DNA from: Zhongshania aliphaticivorans
GTDB taxonomy: Bacteria; Pseudomonadota; Gammaproteobacteria; Pseudomonadales; Spongiibacteraceae
Assembly: GCF_902705875.1 (NCBI RefSeq)
Contig: NZ_CACSIK010000002.1
Location: forward strand, 304,356 to 368,355
Direction: 5' to 3'
DNA length: 64,000 nt
In this document: one piece after another, positions 55,854-64,000 of the stretch
Layout of the letters: each line of letters opens with the position of its first letter
Numbering within the stretch: the stretch's first letter is position 1
Notes under the pieces: model-generated
The model's input: the letters and a program-made list of their open reading frames with translations, nothing else
Database searches by the model: none
What the model was told of the DNA's origin: nothing
Position numbers and translations under genes: made by a program

Positions 55854-57772
55854 CTATGTATAAAAAAATTGCCTTATTAGTATCTACAGGGTTCATCATG
55901 CTGTTGGTGCTGGTTAGTGTAAATAACTTCCAGCAATCCAGTCGCTTTATGCGTGGGCAGTTACATACCACGGCGCAAGATACCGCGACGGTTCTTGCGG
56001 TAGCGATTTCCAGCGCCAATAAAATTGATGATCTAGCGGCAATTGAAGCCTTGGTTAATGCGGTCTTTGATAGCGGGTATTACAGTCGGATTAGGTTGAT
56101 GGCTAATGACGGAAGCACGTTTTACGAAAAAGTAAGGCCACTTTCTACACGCGGCGTTCCCGATTGGTTTTTACAGTTGGTCCCTCTAGATACCGCTATT
56201 GGCACAGCAGGATTGATGCAGGGCTGGGCGCCGAGAGGCGAATTGGAATTGAGTCTACATCCAGGGTTTGCCTATGCGAGCTTGTACGCACGTCTAGTTG
56301 CTATGCTGAAATGGTTTGCCATTATTTTTTCTGGGGTGCTCATCGTTTTGTGGTGGGTGCTTCATGTATTGCTGCGGCCTCTTAAAAGCGTGTATTTGCA
56401 GGCAAACGCAATTCAAAGAAATGAATTTATTCAGCAAACAGTGCTACCTAAAACGCGGGAGTTTCGCCGAGTGGTGGAGGCCATGAACAGGGTGTCGCTC
56501 AATGCGAAAACGAGTTTTGAAGAGCAGCAAGATGTGTTGTCGCGCTATGAGACCTTGTTGTACCGCGATGAGTTAACCGGTTTGCGAAACCGTCGATTTT
56601 TGTTGACGGAATTAGATCGATTAGTATCAGAAACGGCGGCTTTTAATGGCTATATAGTGATTGTTAAAGTGGCTGGATTGGCCGCATTGCGTAGTCAGCA
56701 GGGCTACGAAGAGGCTGATAATATATTGCAGAGCGTTGCTCAGGTGTTTACCCATACCCTTGGCGAGCGCTCACAAGATAAAGTTGCACGAATCAATCAA
56801 GATGAGTTTGCCCTGCTTCTCACGACAGATAAAGAAGGGGCCGTGGCAATACTTGATGATATCTTTGCTCAAGTAGAGTCTCAGCAATCGGGATTCGGTG
56901 AGCCAGCCCATTTGGTGGCAGGTGTTGTTGCTTTACACAGTGGTTGTGTAGCGAGTGAGTTGTTGTCGGAGCTGGATTTATTAGTGGTTCAGGCGCTTGC
57001 GGCTGGGCCTTACCAGTATTGCTTTTCTGAGGTGGCGCATTTAGCGCTGCCACAGGGTAAAACACAGTGGCGGGGATGGATTCAACGAGCCCTTGATGGA
57101 GGCTTGCTGTTCCTTGTAGCGCAGCCGGTATATGACTCAAATCAGCGAATACTTCACAAGGAGGTGCTGGTACGACTTGTTGATCAGCAGGGGGGAATGG
57201 TGCCTGCGGGTGTTTTCTTGCCCATGGCGCAGGAGTTGAATTTGTCGCTGCCAATTTATCGAGAAGTAAATAGGCTGCTTAAAACCCTTGCTGTGGGTGG
57301 CTTTTCAGGACCACTGGCGTTGAATTTATCGGACCTATTTATTCAAAATGAAGGTGCGATGGGGGAACTGAAGGACATCTTACACTTATTAAACAAGGCA
57401 CCCGGTTCGCTATGCGTTGAGGTCTCACATGAAACCATGCACAATTACCCTAACCAGTGTCATAAGGTGGCAGCCTTGGTTAAAGATTTTGGGCAGGTAT
57501 TTGGTATAGATCAGCTTGTATTAAGTATGCCAATGGATGCGCTCATGACCTTTAGCCCTAGTTATGTCAAAGTGAGTGCACGTACTTTAGAAGACTTTAG
57601 TACCGATGAGACGCCTGATGGCTATAAAGCGCTCCGTAATTTAACGCGAACATTAAATATTCGACTTATTGCGGTTGGTATACAAGATCAATCCTTGCTT
57701 GAGCATGTATCAACATTGGGTGTTGATGGTGTTCAAGGTAATTTGCTAGGAAGGCCAGAGAAGATTGTATGA
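55850..57772 (+). CDS. lapD: LapD, membrane c-di-GMP receptor with degenerate GGDEF and EAL
   Basis: A 640-residue inner-membrane protein: helix 1 (about 6-26), periplasmic LapD/MoxY domain (about 27-150), helix 2 (about 151-172), HAMP-like linker, then GGDEF and EAL domains. The GGDEF site reads NQDEF (316-320) and the EAL site reads EVL (438-440), so neither cyclase nor phosphodiesterase activity is expected; instead the EAL fold binds c-di-GMP. The bound form would sequester LapG through the periplasmic domain and keep the adhesin on the surface. ATGA overlaps join it to lapG and lapB. Confidence 0.92.
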   Translation: MTMYKKIALLVSTGFIMLLVLVSVNNFQQSSRFMRGQLHTTAQDTATVLAVAISSANKIDDLAAIEALVNAVFDSGYYSRIRLMANDGSTFYEKVRPLSTRGVPDWFLQLVPLDTAIGTAGLMQGWAPRGELELSLHPGFAYASLYARLVAMLKWFAIIFSGVLIVLWWVLHVLLRPLKSVYLQANAIQRNEFIQQTVLPKTREFRRVVEAMNRVSLNAKTSFEEQQDVLSRYETLLYRDELTGLRNRRFLLTELDRLVSETAAFNGYIVIVKVAGLAALRSQQGYEEADNILQSVAQVFTHTLGERSQDKVARINQDEFALLLTTDKEGAVAILDDIFAQVESQQSGFGEPAHLVAGVVALHSGCVASELLSELDLLVVQALAAGPYQYCFSEVAHLALPQGKTQWRGWIQRALDGGLLFLVAQPVYDSNQRILHKEVLVRLVDQQGGMVPAGVFLPMAQELNLSLPIYREVNRLLKTLAVGGFSGPLALNLSDLFIQNEGAMGELKDILHLLNKAPGSLCVEVSHETMHNYPNQCHKVAALVKDFGQVFGIDQLVLSMPMDALMTFSPSYVKVSARTLEDFSTDETPDGYKALRNLTRTLNIRLIAVGIQDQSLLEHVSTLGVDGVQGNLLGRPEKIV

Positions 57773-59916
57773 CTCAAATAGAGCGCGCTTACGACCCTTT
57801 GCTTAATTGCCTAGTTATCTTTTCTCGTTTATACAACCGCCCTGTTTCTGCTGATGCCTTGGTGTCGGGCTTGCCTGTTGAGCCCGGTGAGCGAGGTCCT
57901 GAACTTTTCTCTATTGAGCGCTCTCGAGGTATGTTTCAGCGGGTCGCTAAGCGAGCGGGCTTTGCGTCACGCTTGATTAAGCGTGATTTGTCTGAAGTCT
58001 CAGATTTGCTGCTGCCCTGTATTTTGGTACTGGAAAATCGGGATGCCTGTATTCTTGAGAGTATCGATCACGGGGGGCGCCGCGCTCGGGTGATTTACCC
58101 AGATGTAGACGATGGTGCTGAGTGGGTCGATTTAGAAAAACTGAATGCCTCCTATATGGGGTTTGCGTTTCTGCTCAAGAAAGTATTCAAACAGGAGTCG
58201 GCAACTCGAAAAACGTTAAATGTAAAGCGGGGACATTGGTTTTGGGGCACGCTAAAACGCTCTAAAGATGTCTTTGTCAGTATTATTGTCGCGTCAGTTG
58301 TTATTAACTTTTTTGTTATAGCAATGCCGCTGTTTACCATGAATATCTACGATAGGGTGGTGCCTAATGATGCCTTAGAGACCTTGTGGGTTCTGGCTTT
58401 AGGTATTCTCGTGGTGCACCTGTTTGATATGGGCTTAAAGTTTTTAAGGGCGTATTTTATCGAGGTGGGCGGCAAAAAAAGCGACATCATTATGTCGTCG
58501 ATTTTGTTCGAGCAAGTGCTCAATCTTAAAATGTCGCAGTGGCCGCGAAGTGTTGGCGCGTTTGCGAATAATTTAAGAGAGTTTGAAAGTATTCGCGCGT
58601 TTTTCACGGCCTCAACCTTAAGTACGCTTGTTGATTTGCCGTTTACTATTTTGTTGCTTATCTTGGTGGCCTATATTGGTGGGCCTATTGTGGTGGTGCC
58701 AATCGCCATTATAGTGCTGCAGTTGTTGTACAGCTTTTATGTTACCAAGCCGCTTAGAGAGAGCATTGAAGCAACCTTTGAAGCCTCATCAAATAAAAAT
58801 GCTCATCTCATTGAAAGTCTTCATTCTATTCAAACTATAAAAGCTTTGGGTACAGCTAGCCATTCCCAGTGGGTATGGGAAGAGTCGTCTGGAGCCATTG
58901 CTCATAAATCAATGCGAAGCCGTCTGCTGTCCAACTCTGTTGCAGTGGTGACCCAATTCCTGATGCAGGTGAACACCGTCGCAATTATTATCTTCGGGGT
59001 TTACCGCATTGGTGATCAAGATCTGTCGCTAGGTGGTCTGATTGCATTGGTTATGTTGTCCTCGCGGGCAGTCGCACCGGTTGGCCAAGTGGCAACGTTA
59101 ATATCGCAATACCAGCAAACTCGCGCGGCTTTTGCTTCACTGGATGAAATTATGAATATGCCAGTTGAGCGTCCTGAAAATAAACAATATGTTCGCCGGC
59201 CCCGATTTGATGGGCACATTGAATTTAAAAATGTGTCGTTCTCTTATCCCGAAGCAGCTCAGGCATCATTGTCGGATATATCTTTTGAAATACAGCCCGG
59301 CGAACATGTCGGCATTATTGGCAAAGTTGGCTCTGGGAAAAGTAGCTTAGCTAGATTGTTAATTGGTTTATATGAACCATCCGGTGGCTCTATCTCAATA
59401 GATGGCATTAATAGTAACCAGATCGATCCTGCTGATTTGCGCCAGCACATAGGGTACCTGTCACAAGATATTCAGCTTATGCGTGGCACGATTCGAGACA
59501 ACCTGATTTATCGAGATCCACAAGTTGATGATGCGCAGTTGCTTAAAACGGCTCGCCTATGTGGTGTTGATCAATTTGTTAACAAGCTGCCTTCTGGGTT
59601 TGATACCCAAGTTGGTGAGCAAGGTGCCTGCTTGTCTGGCGGGCAGCGGCAGGCCATCGCGCTCGGTCGTGCCATGTTGCTTGATGAGCCAATTCTGGTA
59701 CTGGATGAGCCAACAAGTAATATGGATAACTCGACAGAGTTTGCTATTCGCAAGCAGCTGTTTGAGCACACACGAGATAAGACCTTATTATTGATTACCC
59801 ATAAGGCCGTGATGTTAGAGTTAGTTGAGCGCTTAATTGTGGTAGAAGATGGGCGGGTTCTTTTAGATGGTCCCAAAGCCCAAGTTGTTGCGGCACTTAA
59901 GAAATTAGGGAAATAA
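57769..59916 (+). CDS. lapB: LapB, type I secretion ABC transporter
   Basis: A 715-residue exporter ATPase. The N-terminal 130 residues are a C39-like domain without the catalytic Cys, typical of RTX/LapB exporters. A six-helix ABC membrane domain (about 155-440) and an ATPase domain follow, with Walker A GKVGSGKSS (Lys524), signature CLSGGQRQA and Walker B ILVLDEPTSNMD. With LapC and the TolC-like protein it would export the adhesin in one step. It overlaps lapD by four bases; lapC begins 12 bases later. Confidence 0.94.
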   Translation: MTQIERAYDPLLNCLVIFSRLYNRPVSADALVSGLPVEPGERGPELFSIERSRGMFQRVAKRAGFASRLIKRDLSEVSDLLLPCILVLENRDACILESIDHGGRRARVIYPDVDDGAEWVDLEKLNASYMGFAFLLKKVFKQESATRKTLNVKRGHWFWGTLKRSKDVFVSIIVASVVINFFVIAMPLFTMNIYDRVVPNDALETLWVLALGILVVHLFDMGLKFLRAYFIEVGGKKSDIIMSSILFEQVLNLKMSQWPRSVGAFANNLREFESIRAFFTASTLSTLVDLPFTILLLILVAYIGGPIVVVPIAIIVLQLLYSFYVTKPLRESIEATFEASSNKNAHLIESLHSIQTIKALGTASHSQWVWEESSGAIAHKSMRSRLLSNSVAVVTQFLMQVNTVAIIIFGVYRIGDQDLSLGGLIALVMLSSRAVAPVGQVATLISQYQQTRAAFASLDEIMNMPVERPENKQYVRRPRFDGHIEFKNVSFSYPEAAQASLSDISFEIQPGEHVGIIGKVGSGKSSLARLLIGLYEPSGGSISIDGINSNQIDPADLRQHIGYLSQDIQLMRGTIRDNLIYRDPQVDDAQLLKTARLCGVDQFVNKLPSGFDTQVGEQGACLSGGQRQAIALGRAMLLDEPILVLDEPTSNMDNSTEFAIRKQLFEHTRDKTLLLITHKAVMLELVERLIVVEDGRVLLDGPKAQVVAALKKLGK

Positions 59917-59928
59917 GCGAGCGCTATC

Positions 59929-61287
59929 ATGCCGAAACATCAAATTAAAAAGTCACATGCGGATAGTGATTTAGCCTATATGCGCAGCTTGTCGGCTGCG
60001 GTTATTCAGCGTTCTCCCAAGCATTTGATGGTTGTGCTGGGGGTTATTGCGGGGCTGTTTTTTGTCACGTTAGTCTGGATGGCCTTGGCCAAGGTCGATG
60101 TTGTTGTTCGTGGTTCTGGTAAGGTTATTCCTGCCCGTCAAGTGCAACAGGTACAAAGCCTTGAAGGGGGCGTGGTTGCCGAGATTTTAGTTCGTGAAGG
60201 GGCGTTGGTAGAAGCGAATCAGCCCTTACTTAAATTGAGTGATGTGGCTTTTTCTAGCTCTTTTGAAGAAAACCGACTTAAGTATTACGAATTGCTTGCT
60301 CGTAGTATTCGTCTACGAGCAGAAGCTTACGATGAAGAATTTAAAGTGGGTAAAGAGTTTCAGGCCGTTGATGATGGTTCGGATCTTATGCCTGAGGTTC
60401 TTGAGTCTGAGCGCAGCTTATATGATAGTAATAAACAGCAGTTTATAGAGACCTTGGGTATCTATGAGCAGCAAGTAAAGCAAGCGCAACGCGGTTTGGA
60501 AGAGGCGCAGTCCAAGGTGCGGCAGTTGAGCCGTGCACTGGGCTTGGTTCGCGAAGAAATTAAAATTAAAAAGCCCTTGGTGGATGAACGAATTATTAGT
60601 GAGATTGATTTCTTGCAGTTACGCCAGCGTGAGGCTGAGCTAGAGGGTGAGCTAGAGATTGCTAAAATTTCTATTTCGCGCCTCAGGGCATCTATTGAAG
60701 AGGCAAAGGGGAAGTTAGGGCAAATTGGTTTTGATTTCCGCAATGAGGCTAAGCGTGAATTAAATGAGGTCTTAGCTGAAATTTCCCGTATTGAGCAGAC
60801 CCAGGCTGCCTTGGGTGACCGGGTGAGAAGAACAACACTTCGTTCGCCAGTGAAGGGCGTGGTTATGCGCTTACACGCTAACTCCATTGGTGGCGTTGTT
60901 AAGCCGGGTGATCAAGTACTTGAGATTGTTCCGATAGGTGATGCACTGCTAGTTGAGGTGAAAATTAAACCCGCCGATATTGCTTTAATTCAAGTTGATC
61001 AAGAATCTAGGCTTAAGTTTTCGGCGTACGACTTTGCTATTAATGGGAGTCTGTCCGGCAAAGTAACTTTTGTGAGTGCGGACACTATCACAGATGAAAA
61101 TGGCGTAAGTTTTTATATTGTACGAGTAAAGCCATCGCAGCCCTATATGGGTACGCAGACGGGATTAATGCCAATTAAAGTGGGTATGACCAGTGAGGCT
61201 GATATTGTTACCGGTAAAAAGAGCATACTTACTTACCTGCTGAAGCCAATTAATCGTGGCATGCAAAAGGCCTTAACGGAAAATTAG
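59929..61287 (+). CDS. lapC: LapC, HlyD-type membrane fusion protein
   Basis: A 452-residue periplasmic adaptor with one N-terminal membrane helix (about 32-52), a biotinyl-lipoyl half-motif (VVVRGSGKVIPARQVQQVQS and EGGVVAEILVREG), a long helical hairpin (about 160-290, Glu/Arg/Lys rich), a beta-barrel and the terminal RSPVKGVVMRLHANSIGGVV. It bridges LapB and the outer-membrane channel. The next gene's ATG begins directly after its stop. Confidence 0.94.
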   Translation: MPKHQIKKSHADSDLAYMRSLSAAVIQRSPKHLMVVLGVIAGLFFVTLVWMALAKVDVVVRGSGKVIPARQVQQVQSLEGGVVAEILVREGALVEANQPLLKLSDVAFSSSFEENRLKYYELLARSIRLRAEAYDEEFKVGKEFQAVDDGSDLMPEVLESERSLYDSNKQQFIETLGIYEQQVKQAQRGLEEAQSKVRQLSRALGLVREEIKIKKPLVDERIISEIDFLQLRQREAELEGELEIAKISISRLRASIEEAKGKLGQIGFDFRNEAKRELNEVLAEISRIEQTQAALGDRVRRTTLRSPVKGVVMRLHANSIGGVVKPGDQVLEIVPIGDALLVEVKIKPADIALIQVDQESRLKFSAYDFAINGSLSGKVTFVSADTITDENGVSFYIVRVKPSQPYMGTQTGLMPIKVGMTSEADIVTGKKSILTYLLKPINRGMQKALTEN

Positions 61288-61905
61288 ATGACAATTTGTG
61301 TGTATTCTCGGTCAAACGCATTCTCCCAGCATATTGGCTTGGCGGTGACGGGGCGTCCGGTGGTATATCAAGATACTCTTCTTGGGCCAGCATCAGATGC
61401 GAGCCCTTGTATCGATATTATTCATGCAAGTTCCTTCTCGCCAGAGGCAGTTGCGGCCTTTCTAAAAACGGCCTCTTCGGGTGATCGGCGGCTTGCCATT
61501 GCTGACGATATACCCAGTGCTACGGCGTTGCTCGGTTATACCCAAGGTGGTGCTTTAGCTTATTGTAATAGCTATATGGCGAGCGACCATTTTCGTCAGC
61601 TCTTTGCTTTGTTAGATAATGGGGCTAGTTGGTATCCGCCAGTGATGCTGACAGAGATATTTAACTTGGCTCGTAAAAACATGGCTTCCGACCAGCCTTT
61701 GAGTCCATTGTTTGATGCTTTAACAGACCGTGAGCGTCAAGTGGCGTTGCGGGTCGCAGAGGGCAAGAGCAATAAAGAAGTTGCAGTAGACTTTAATATT
61801 ACGGTGCGAACCGTAAAAGCTCATTTATCGAATATATACGAAAAATTACAAGTGAAAGACCGCGTGGCCTTGTTGATCTATTTGCAACAAAACGGCATTC
61901 ACTAG
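61288..61905 (+). CDS. LuxR-type regulator abutting the type I secretion genes
   Basis: A 205-residue regulator. The C-terminal LuxR HTH is unmistakable: LTDRERQVALRVAEGKSNKEVA followed by TVRTVKAHLSNIYEKLQVKDR. The N-terminal 125 residues resemble a degenerate response-regulator receiver of the CsgD/VpsT type, without a convincing phosphorylation Asp or Lys set. It starts with no gap after lapC, so its level is tied to secretion-gene translation. It probably controls adhesin or matrix expression. Confidence 0.87.
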   Translation: MTICVYSRSNAFSQHIGLAVTGRPVVYQDTLLGPASDASPCIDIIHASSFSPEAVAAFLKTASSGDRRLAIADDIPSATALLGYTQGGALAYCNSYMASDHFRQLFALLDNGASWYPPVMLTEIFNLARKNMASDQPLSPLFDALTDRERQVALRVAEGKSNKEVAVDFNITVRTVKAHLSNIYEKLQVKDRVALLIYLQQNGIH

Positions 61906-61932
61906 CTTTTCTCGTTTTCCAATCTCCTTTTA

Positions 61933-61964
61933 ATGGCAAAATCCGCATTTTAGCCATCTTTTTT
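61933..61964 (+). terminator. Terminator between the regulator and the adhesin
   Basis: ATGGCAAAAT and ATTTTAGCCAT form a 10-bp stem with one bulged base and a 4-base loop, followed by CTTTTTT. It ends the lapG-D-B-C-luxR transcript 28 bases after the regulator stop, so the adhesin needs its own promoter in the next 80 bases. Confidence 0.75.
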
Positions 61965-62042
61965 CATAATACTGTACCTGAGTGCAATGCTGAAACTTGA
62001 ATGAGTTGCTACGCTAGTAGGATCACGTTCAAGGATTTCGTT

Positions 62043-64000
62043 ATGTTAAGCAAAGCAGTCGGATTTATCGCAGAGTTAACCGGTGATGTCACCATTCGTG
62101 GCACAGATGGCGTTACACGCGTCGCCAGCCTGGGTGATACGGTCCGCGAGGGTGAGTTAGTTGTCACCGGCCTAAACTCTTTGGTTCTTGTGTCATTCTA
62201 CAATGGCAACCAGCTGCATGTTATCGCTGATGCTGCGGTCATGCTGGATGAAACGGTTTCTTTTGATAGTGGCAGCTATGATGACGCACAAGTAGACCAA
62301 GTGCTGGCATTGCAGCAAGCGATCATCGACGGCGTGGATTTGGCAGATTTTGAACCGACGGCGGCAGGCTTGGAAGGGCAAGACGGCAATGACGGTTTGC
62401 AACAATCGGCTGATTTCCAGCGTGATGGCCGTGAAGGCCTTGTCGATACTCGACTACTTCCTTTTGAGCGGAACGATAGTACCGACCAGCTTGATAATTT
62501 CTCTAACGCTGATGACCTTTTGCTTAACCCTGTCGAGGATAACCTTCCTACTGTAAATGCGACCATCATTGTCGACCCTGTCACTGCTGATGATGTGGTG
62601 AATGCCGAGGAAGCGGCAGCTATCGTCGATATTACTGGCTCCGTGGGTGGAGATGCGGTTCCCGGTGATACGGTTAGCGTTACCATTAATGGCACTGACT
62701 ACTCCACCACGGTACAAGCCGACAATACCTTTAGTATTCCCGTATCTGGTGCCGATCTTGCGGCAGGTACTAGTTTTGATGCAATAGTGACCGGTAGCGA
62801 TACCTTAGGTAATCCGTATACAGCCACAACCACTTCAACTTATGGCGTAGACATTGATGCCACAGCAACCATTACACTGGACCCAATAACTAGCGATGAC
62901 ATTATCAATGCCAGCGAGGCCGGTCGTGAACTTGAGGTTGGTGGTAGCGTTAGTGGTGATGTTGCGGATGGCGATACGGTTACTCTTCAAATTGGTGACG
63001 TCTTTTATGTAACGACAGTGCTTGATGGCCGTTATTCCGTAACCGTGCCTGCCGCCGCAGTCGCTAACTTGAACGATGGAGTGGCTATTGGCAGTGTGTC
63101 GGGCACCGATTCTGCCGGTAACCCTTTTGAGGCTACGACGAGTCGTCCTTTCACCGTTGATACCGAGGCTACGGCAGCTATTACCGTTGACCCAGTGGCG
63201 ACGGATGACATCATCAATGCCACTGAGTCTGGTTCCGACCTCGAGATTAGCGGTAGCGTCTCAGGCGATGCCACGGTAGGTGATACCGTTACAGTCACTA
63301 TTGGTGGCACCACCTACAACAGTACTGTGAATGCTGATGGCACGTTCTACAGCGTCACGGTACCTGCAGCAGATGTCGGCGCATTGGCTGATGGCAATAT
63401 TACTGCTTCAGTGACAGGCACCGACGAGGTCGGTAATAGCTTCACGGCTAATGCCACACGCCCCTTTACCGTTGATGATGCAGCTTCAGCGAGTGTCACG
63501 ATCAACACCATTGCTGGCGATGACATCGTCAATGCCATCGAGTCTGGTTCTGATCTCGAGATTAGCGGCAGCGTTTTAGGCGATGCAGCCGCTGGTGATG
63601 TCGTTGCAGTCACTATCGGTGGCACCACCTACAACAGCACCGTGAATGCTGATGGTACGACCTACAGCGTCACGGTACCTGCGGCAGCGGTTGGCACATT
63701 GGCTGATGGCAGTGTTACTGCTTCAGTGACAGGCACCGACGAGGCCGGTAATAGCTTCACGGCTAATGCCACGCGTCCCTTTACCGTTAATGATGCAACT
63801 TCAGCGAGTGTTACGATCGACACTATTGCTGGCGATGACATTATCAATGCCATCGAATCTGGTTCCGACCTCGAGATTAGCGGTAGCGTTTCAGGCGATG
63901 CCACGGCAGGTGATGTCGTTGCAGTCACTATCGGTGGCACGACTTACAACAGTACTGTGAATGCTGATGGCACGACCTACAGCGTCACGGTACCCGCAGC
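62043..64000 (+). CDS. Giant LapA-like repetitive adhesin (3' end outside the window)
   Basis: A frame open from ATG 62043 to the window end; 652 residues are visible. The first 110 residues form a LapA-type retention module (MLSKAVGFIAELTGDV, then RGTDGVTRVASLGD) that stalls in the outer-membrane channel, followed by the LapG site PTAAG with TAAG at 106-109. There is no Sec signal, as expected for a type I substrate. From about residue 175 come five Ig-like (BapA/Big-type) repeats of 102-105 residues, each starting near DDIINA and containing GDTVTVTIGGTTYNSTV and TGTDEAGNSFTA-like segments. Further repeats and a C-terminal RTX export signal should lie beyond the edge. Confidence 0.93.
   Translation, partial: MLSKAVGFIAELTGDVTIRGTDGVTRVASLGDTVREGELVVTGLNSLVLVSFYNGNQLHVIADAAVMLDETVSFDSGSYDDAQVDQVLALQQAIIDGVDLADFEPTAAGLEGQDGNDGLQQSADFQRDGREGLVDTRLLPFERNDSTDQLDNFSNADDLLLNPVEDNLPTVNATIIVDPVTADDVVNAEEAAAIVDITGSVGGDAVPGDTVSVTINGTDYSTTVQADNTFSIPVSGADLAAGTSFDAIVTGSDTLGNPYTATTTSTYGVDIDATATITLDPITSDDIINASEAGRELEVGGSVSGDVADGDTVTLQIGDVFYVTTVLDGRYSVTVPAAAVANLNDGVAIGSVSGTDSAGNPFEATTSRPFTVDTEATAAITVDPVATDDIINATESGSDLEISGSVSGDATVGDTVTVTIGGTTYNSTVNADGTFYSVTVPAADVGALADGNITASVTGTDEVGNSFTANATRPFTVDDAASASVTINTIAGDDIVNAIESGSDLEISGSVLGDAAAGDVVAVTIGGTTYNSTVNADGTTYSVTVPAAAVGTLADGSVTASVTGTDEAGNSFTANATRPFTVNDATSASVTIDTIAGDDIINAIESGSDLEISGSVSGDATAGDVVAVTIGGTTYNSTVNADGTTYSVTVPA
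62589..64000 (+). repeat. Tandem 306-315 bp repeats in the adhesin gene
   Basis: The DDxxNA landmark recurs at 62589, 62895, 63204, 63519 and 63834, giving spacings of 306, 309, 315 and 315 bases. The last three units are nearly identical at nucleotide level and the first two are diverged, a gradient typical of arrays homogenised by recombination. All spacings are multiples of three. Confidence 0.92.

Overview
The window looks like a chromosome segment from a marine, hydrocarbon- and aromatic-degrading gammaproteobacterium. The Spongiibacteraceae/Cellvibrionales neighbourhood is my guess from gene content, not a measured placement. The support is a complete aerobic phenylacetate (paa) operon, an AlkB alkane hydroxylase operon with rubredoxins and a PQQ alcohol dehydrogenase, a DUF1329/DUF1302/YCF48/MMPL envelope cluster typical of hydrophobic-substrate users, and a Lap-type biofilm adhesin system.

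Layout. 1-11 kb: the end of an AraC regulator, a CurA-like NADP oxidoreductase, an MMPL (RND) transporter, two paralogous Tat-signal DUF1329 proteins flanking a YCF48 beta-propeller and a DUF1302 outer-membrane protein. 11-24.8 kb: paaX and a fused enoyl-CoA hydratase/hydroxyacyl-CoA dehydrogenase on the minus strand, then paaZ-G-J-A-B-C-D-E and paaI on the plus strand, then an Rrf2 regulator and a duplicated SnoaL-like protein. No phenylacetate-CoA ligase (PaaK) is present in the window. 25-30.9 kb: a frameshifted AraC relic, then a minus-strand operon reading alkB, two rubredoxins, PQQ dehydrogenase, methyltransferase, AraC. 31-33 kb: tatABC and a small secreted protein. 33.7-34.2 kb: a decayed IS6-family transposase.

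34.4-43.1 kb is an accessory island. One arm is a minus-strand operon of an excisionase-like protein, a tyrosine integrase, two unrecognised proteins and a Lon-like AAA+ ATPase, facing a divergent HTH regulator. The other arm is a three-gene operon encoding a DUF4297/Cap4-type nuclease, a small middle protein and an SMC-like ATPase, which matches the Lamassu/DdmABC (ABC-three-component) defence architecture. A tRNA-Arg(CCG) lies at 43.64 kb.

44.8-50.2 kb is a compact, translationally coupled, minus-strand biosynthetic operon: a ligase-carrier-thioesterase protein with an extra C-terminal beta-sandwich domain, a cytosine-deaminase-like amidohydrolase, and a P450 without the usual I-helix acid/alcohol pair. 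I recognise no product. 50.3-52.4 kb is a FadH-type 2,4-dienoyl-CoA reductase.

52.8-64 kb is a complete Lap-type surface-adhesion locus: an unusual TolC-OmpA fusion, the LapG protease, the LapD c-di-GMP receptor with degenerate GGDEF and EAL motifs, the LapB/LapC type I exporter, a LuxR-type regulator, and the start of a giant repetitive adhesin with a TAAG LapG cleavage site. The adhesin runs off the right edge. Genes 55.2-61.9 kb overlap or abut, so secretion, retention and signalling are probably co-expressed.
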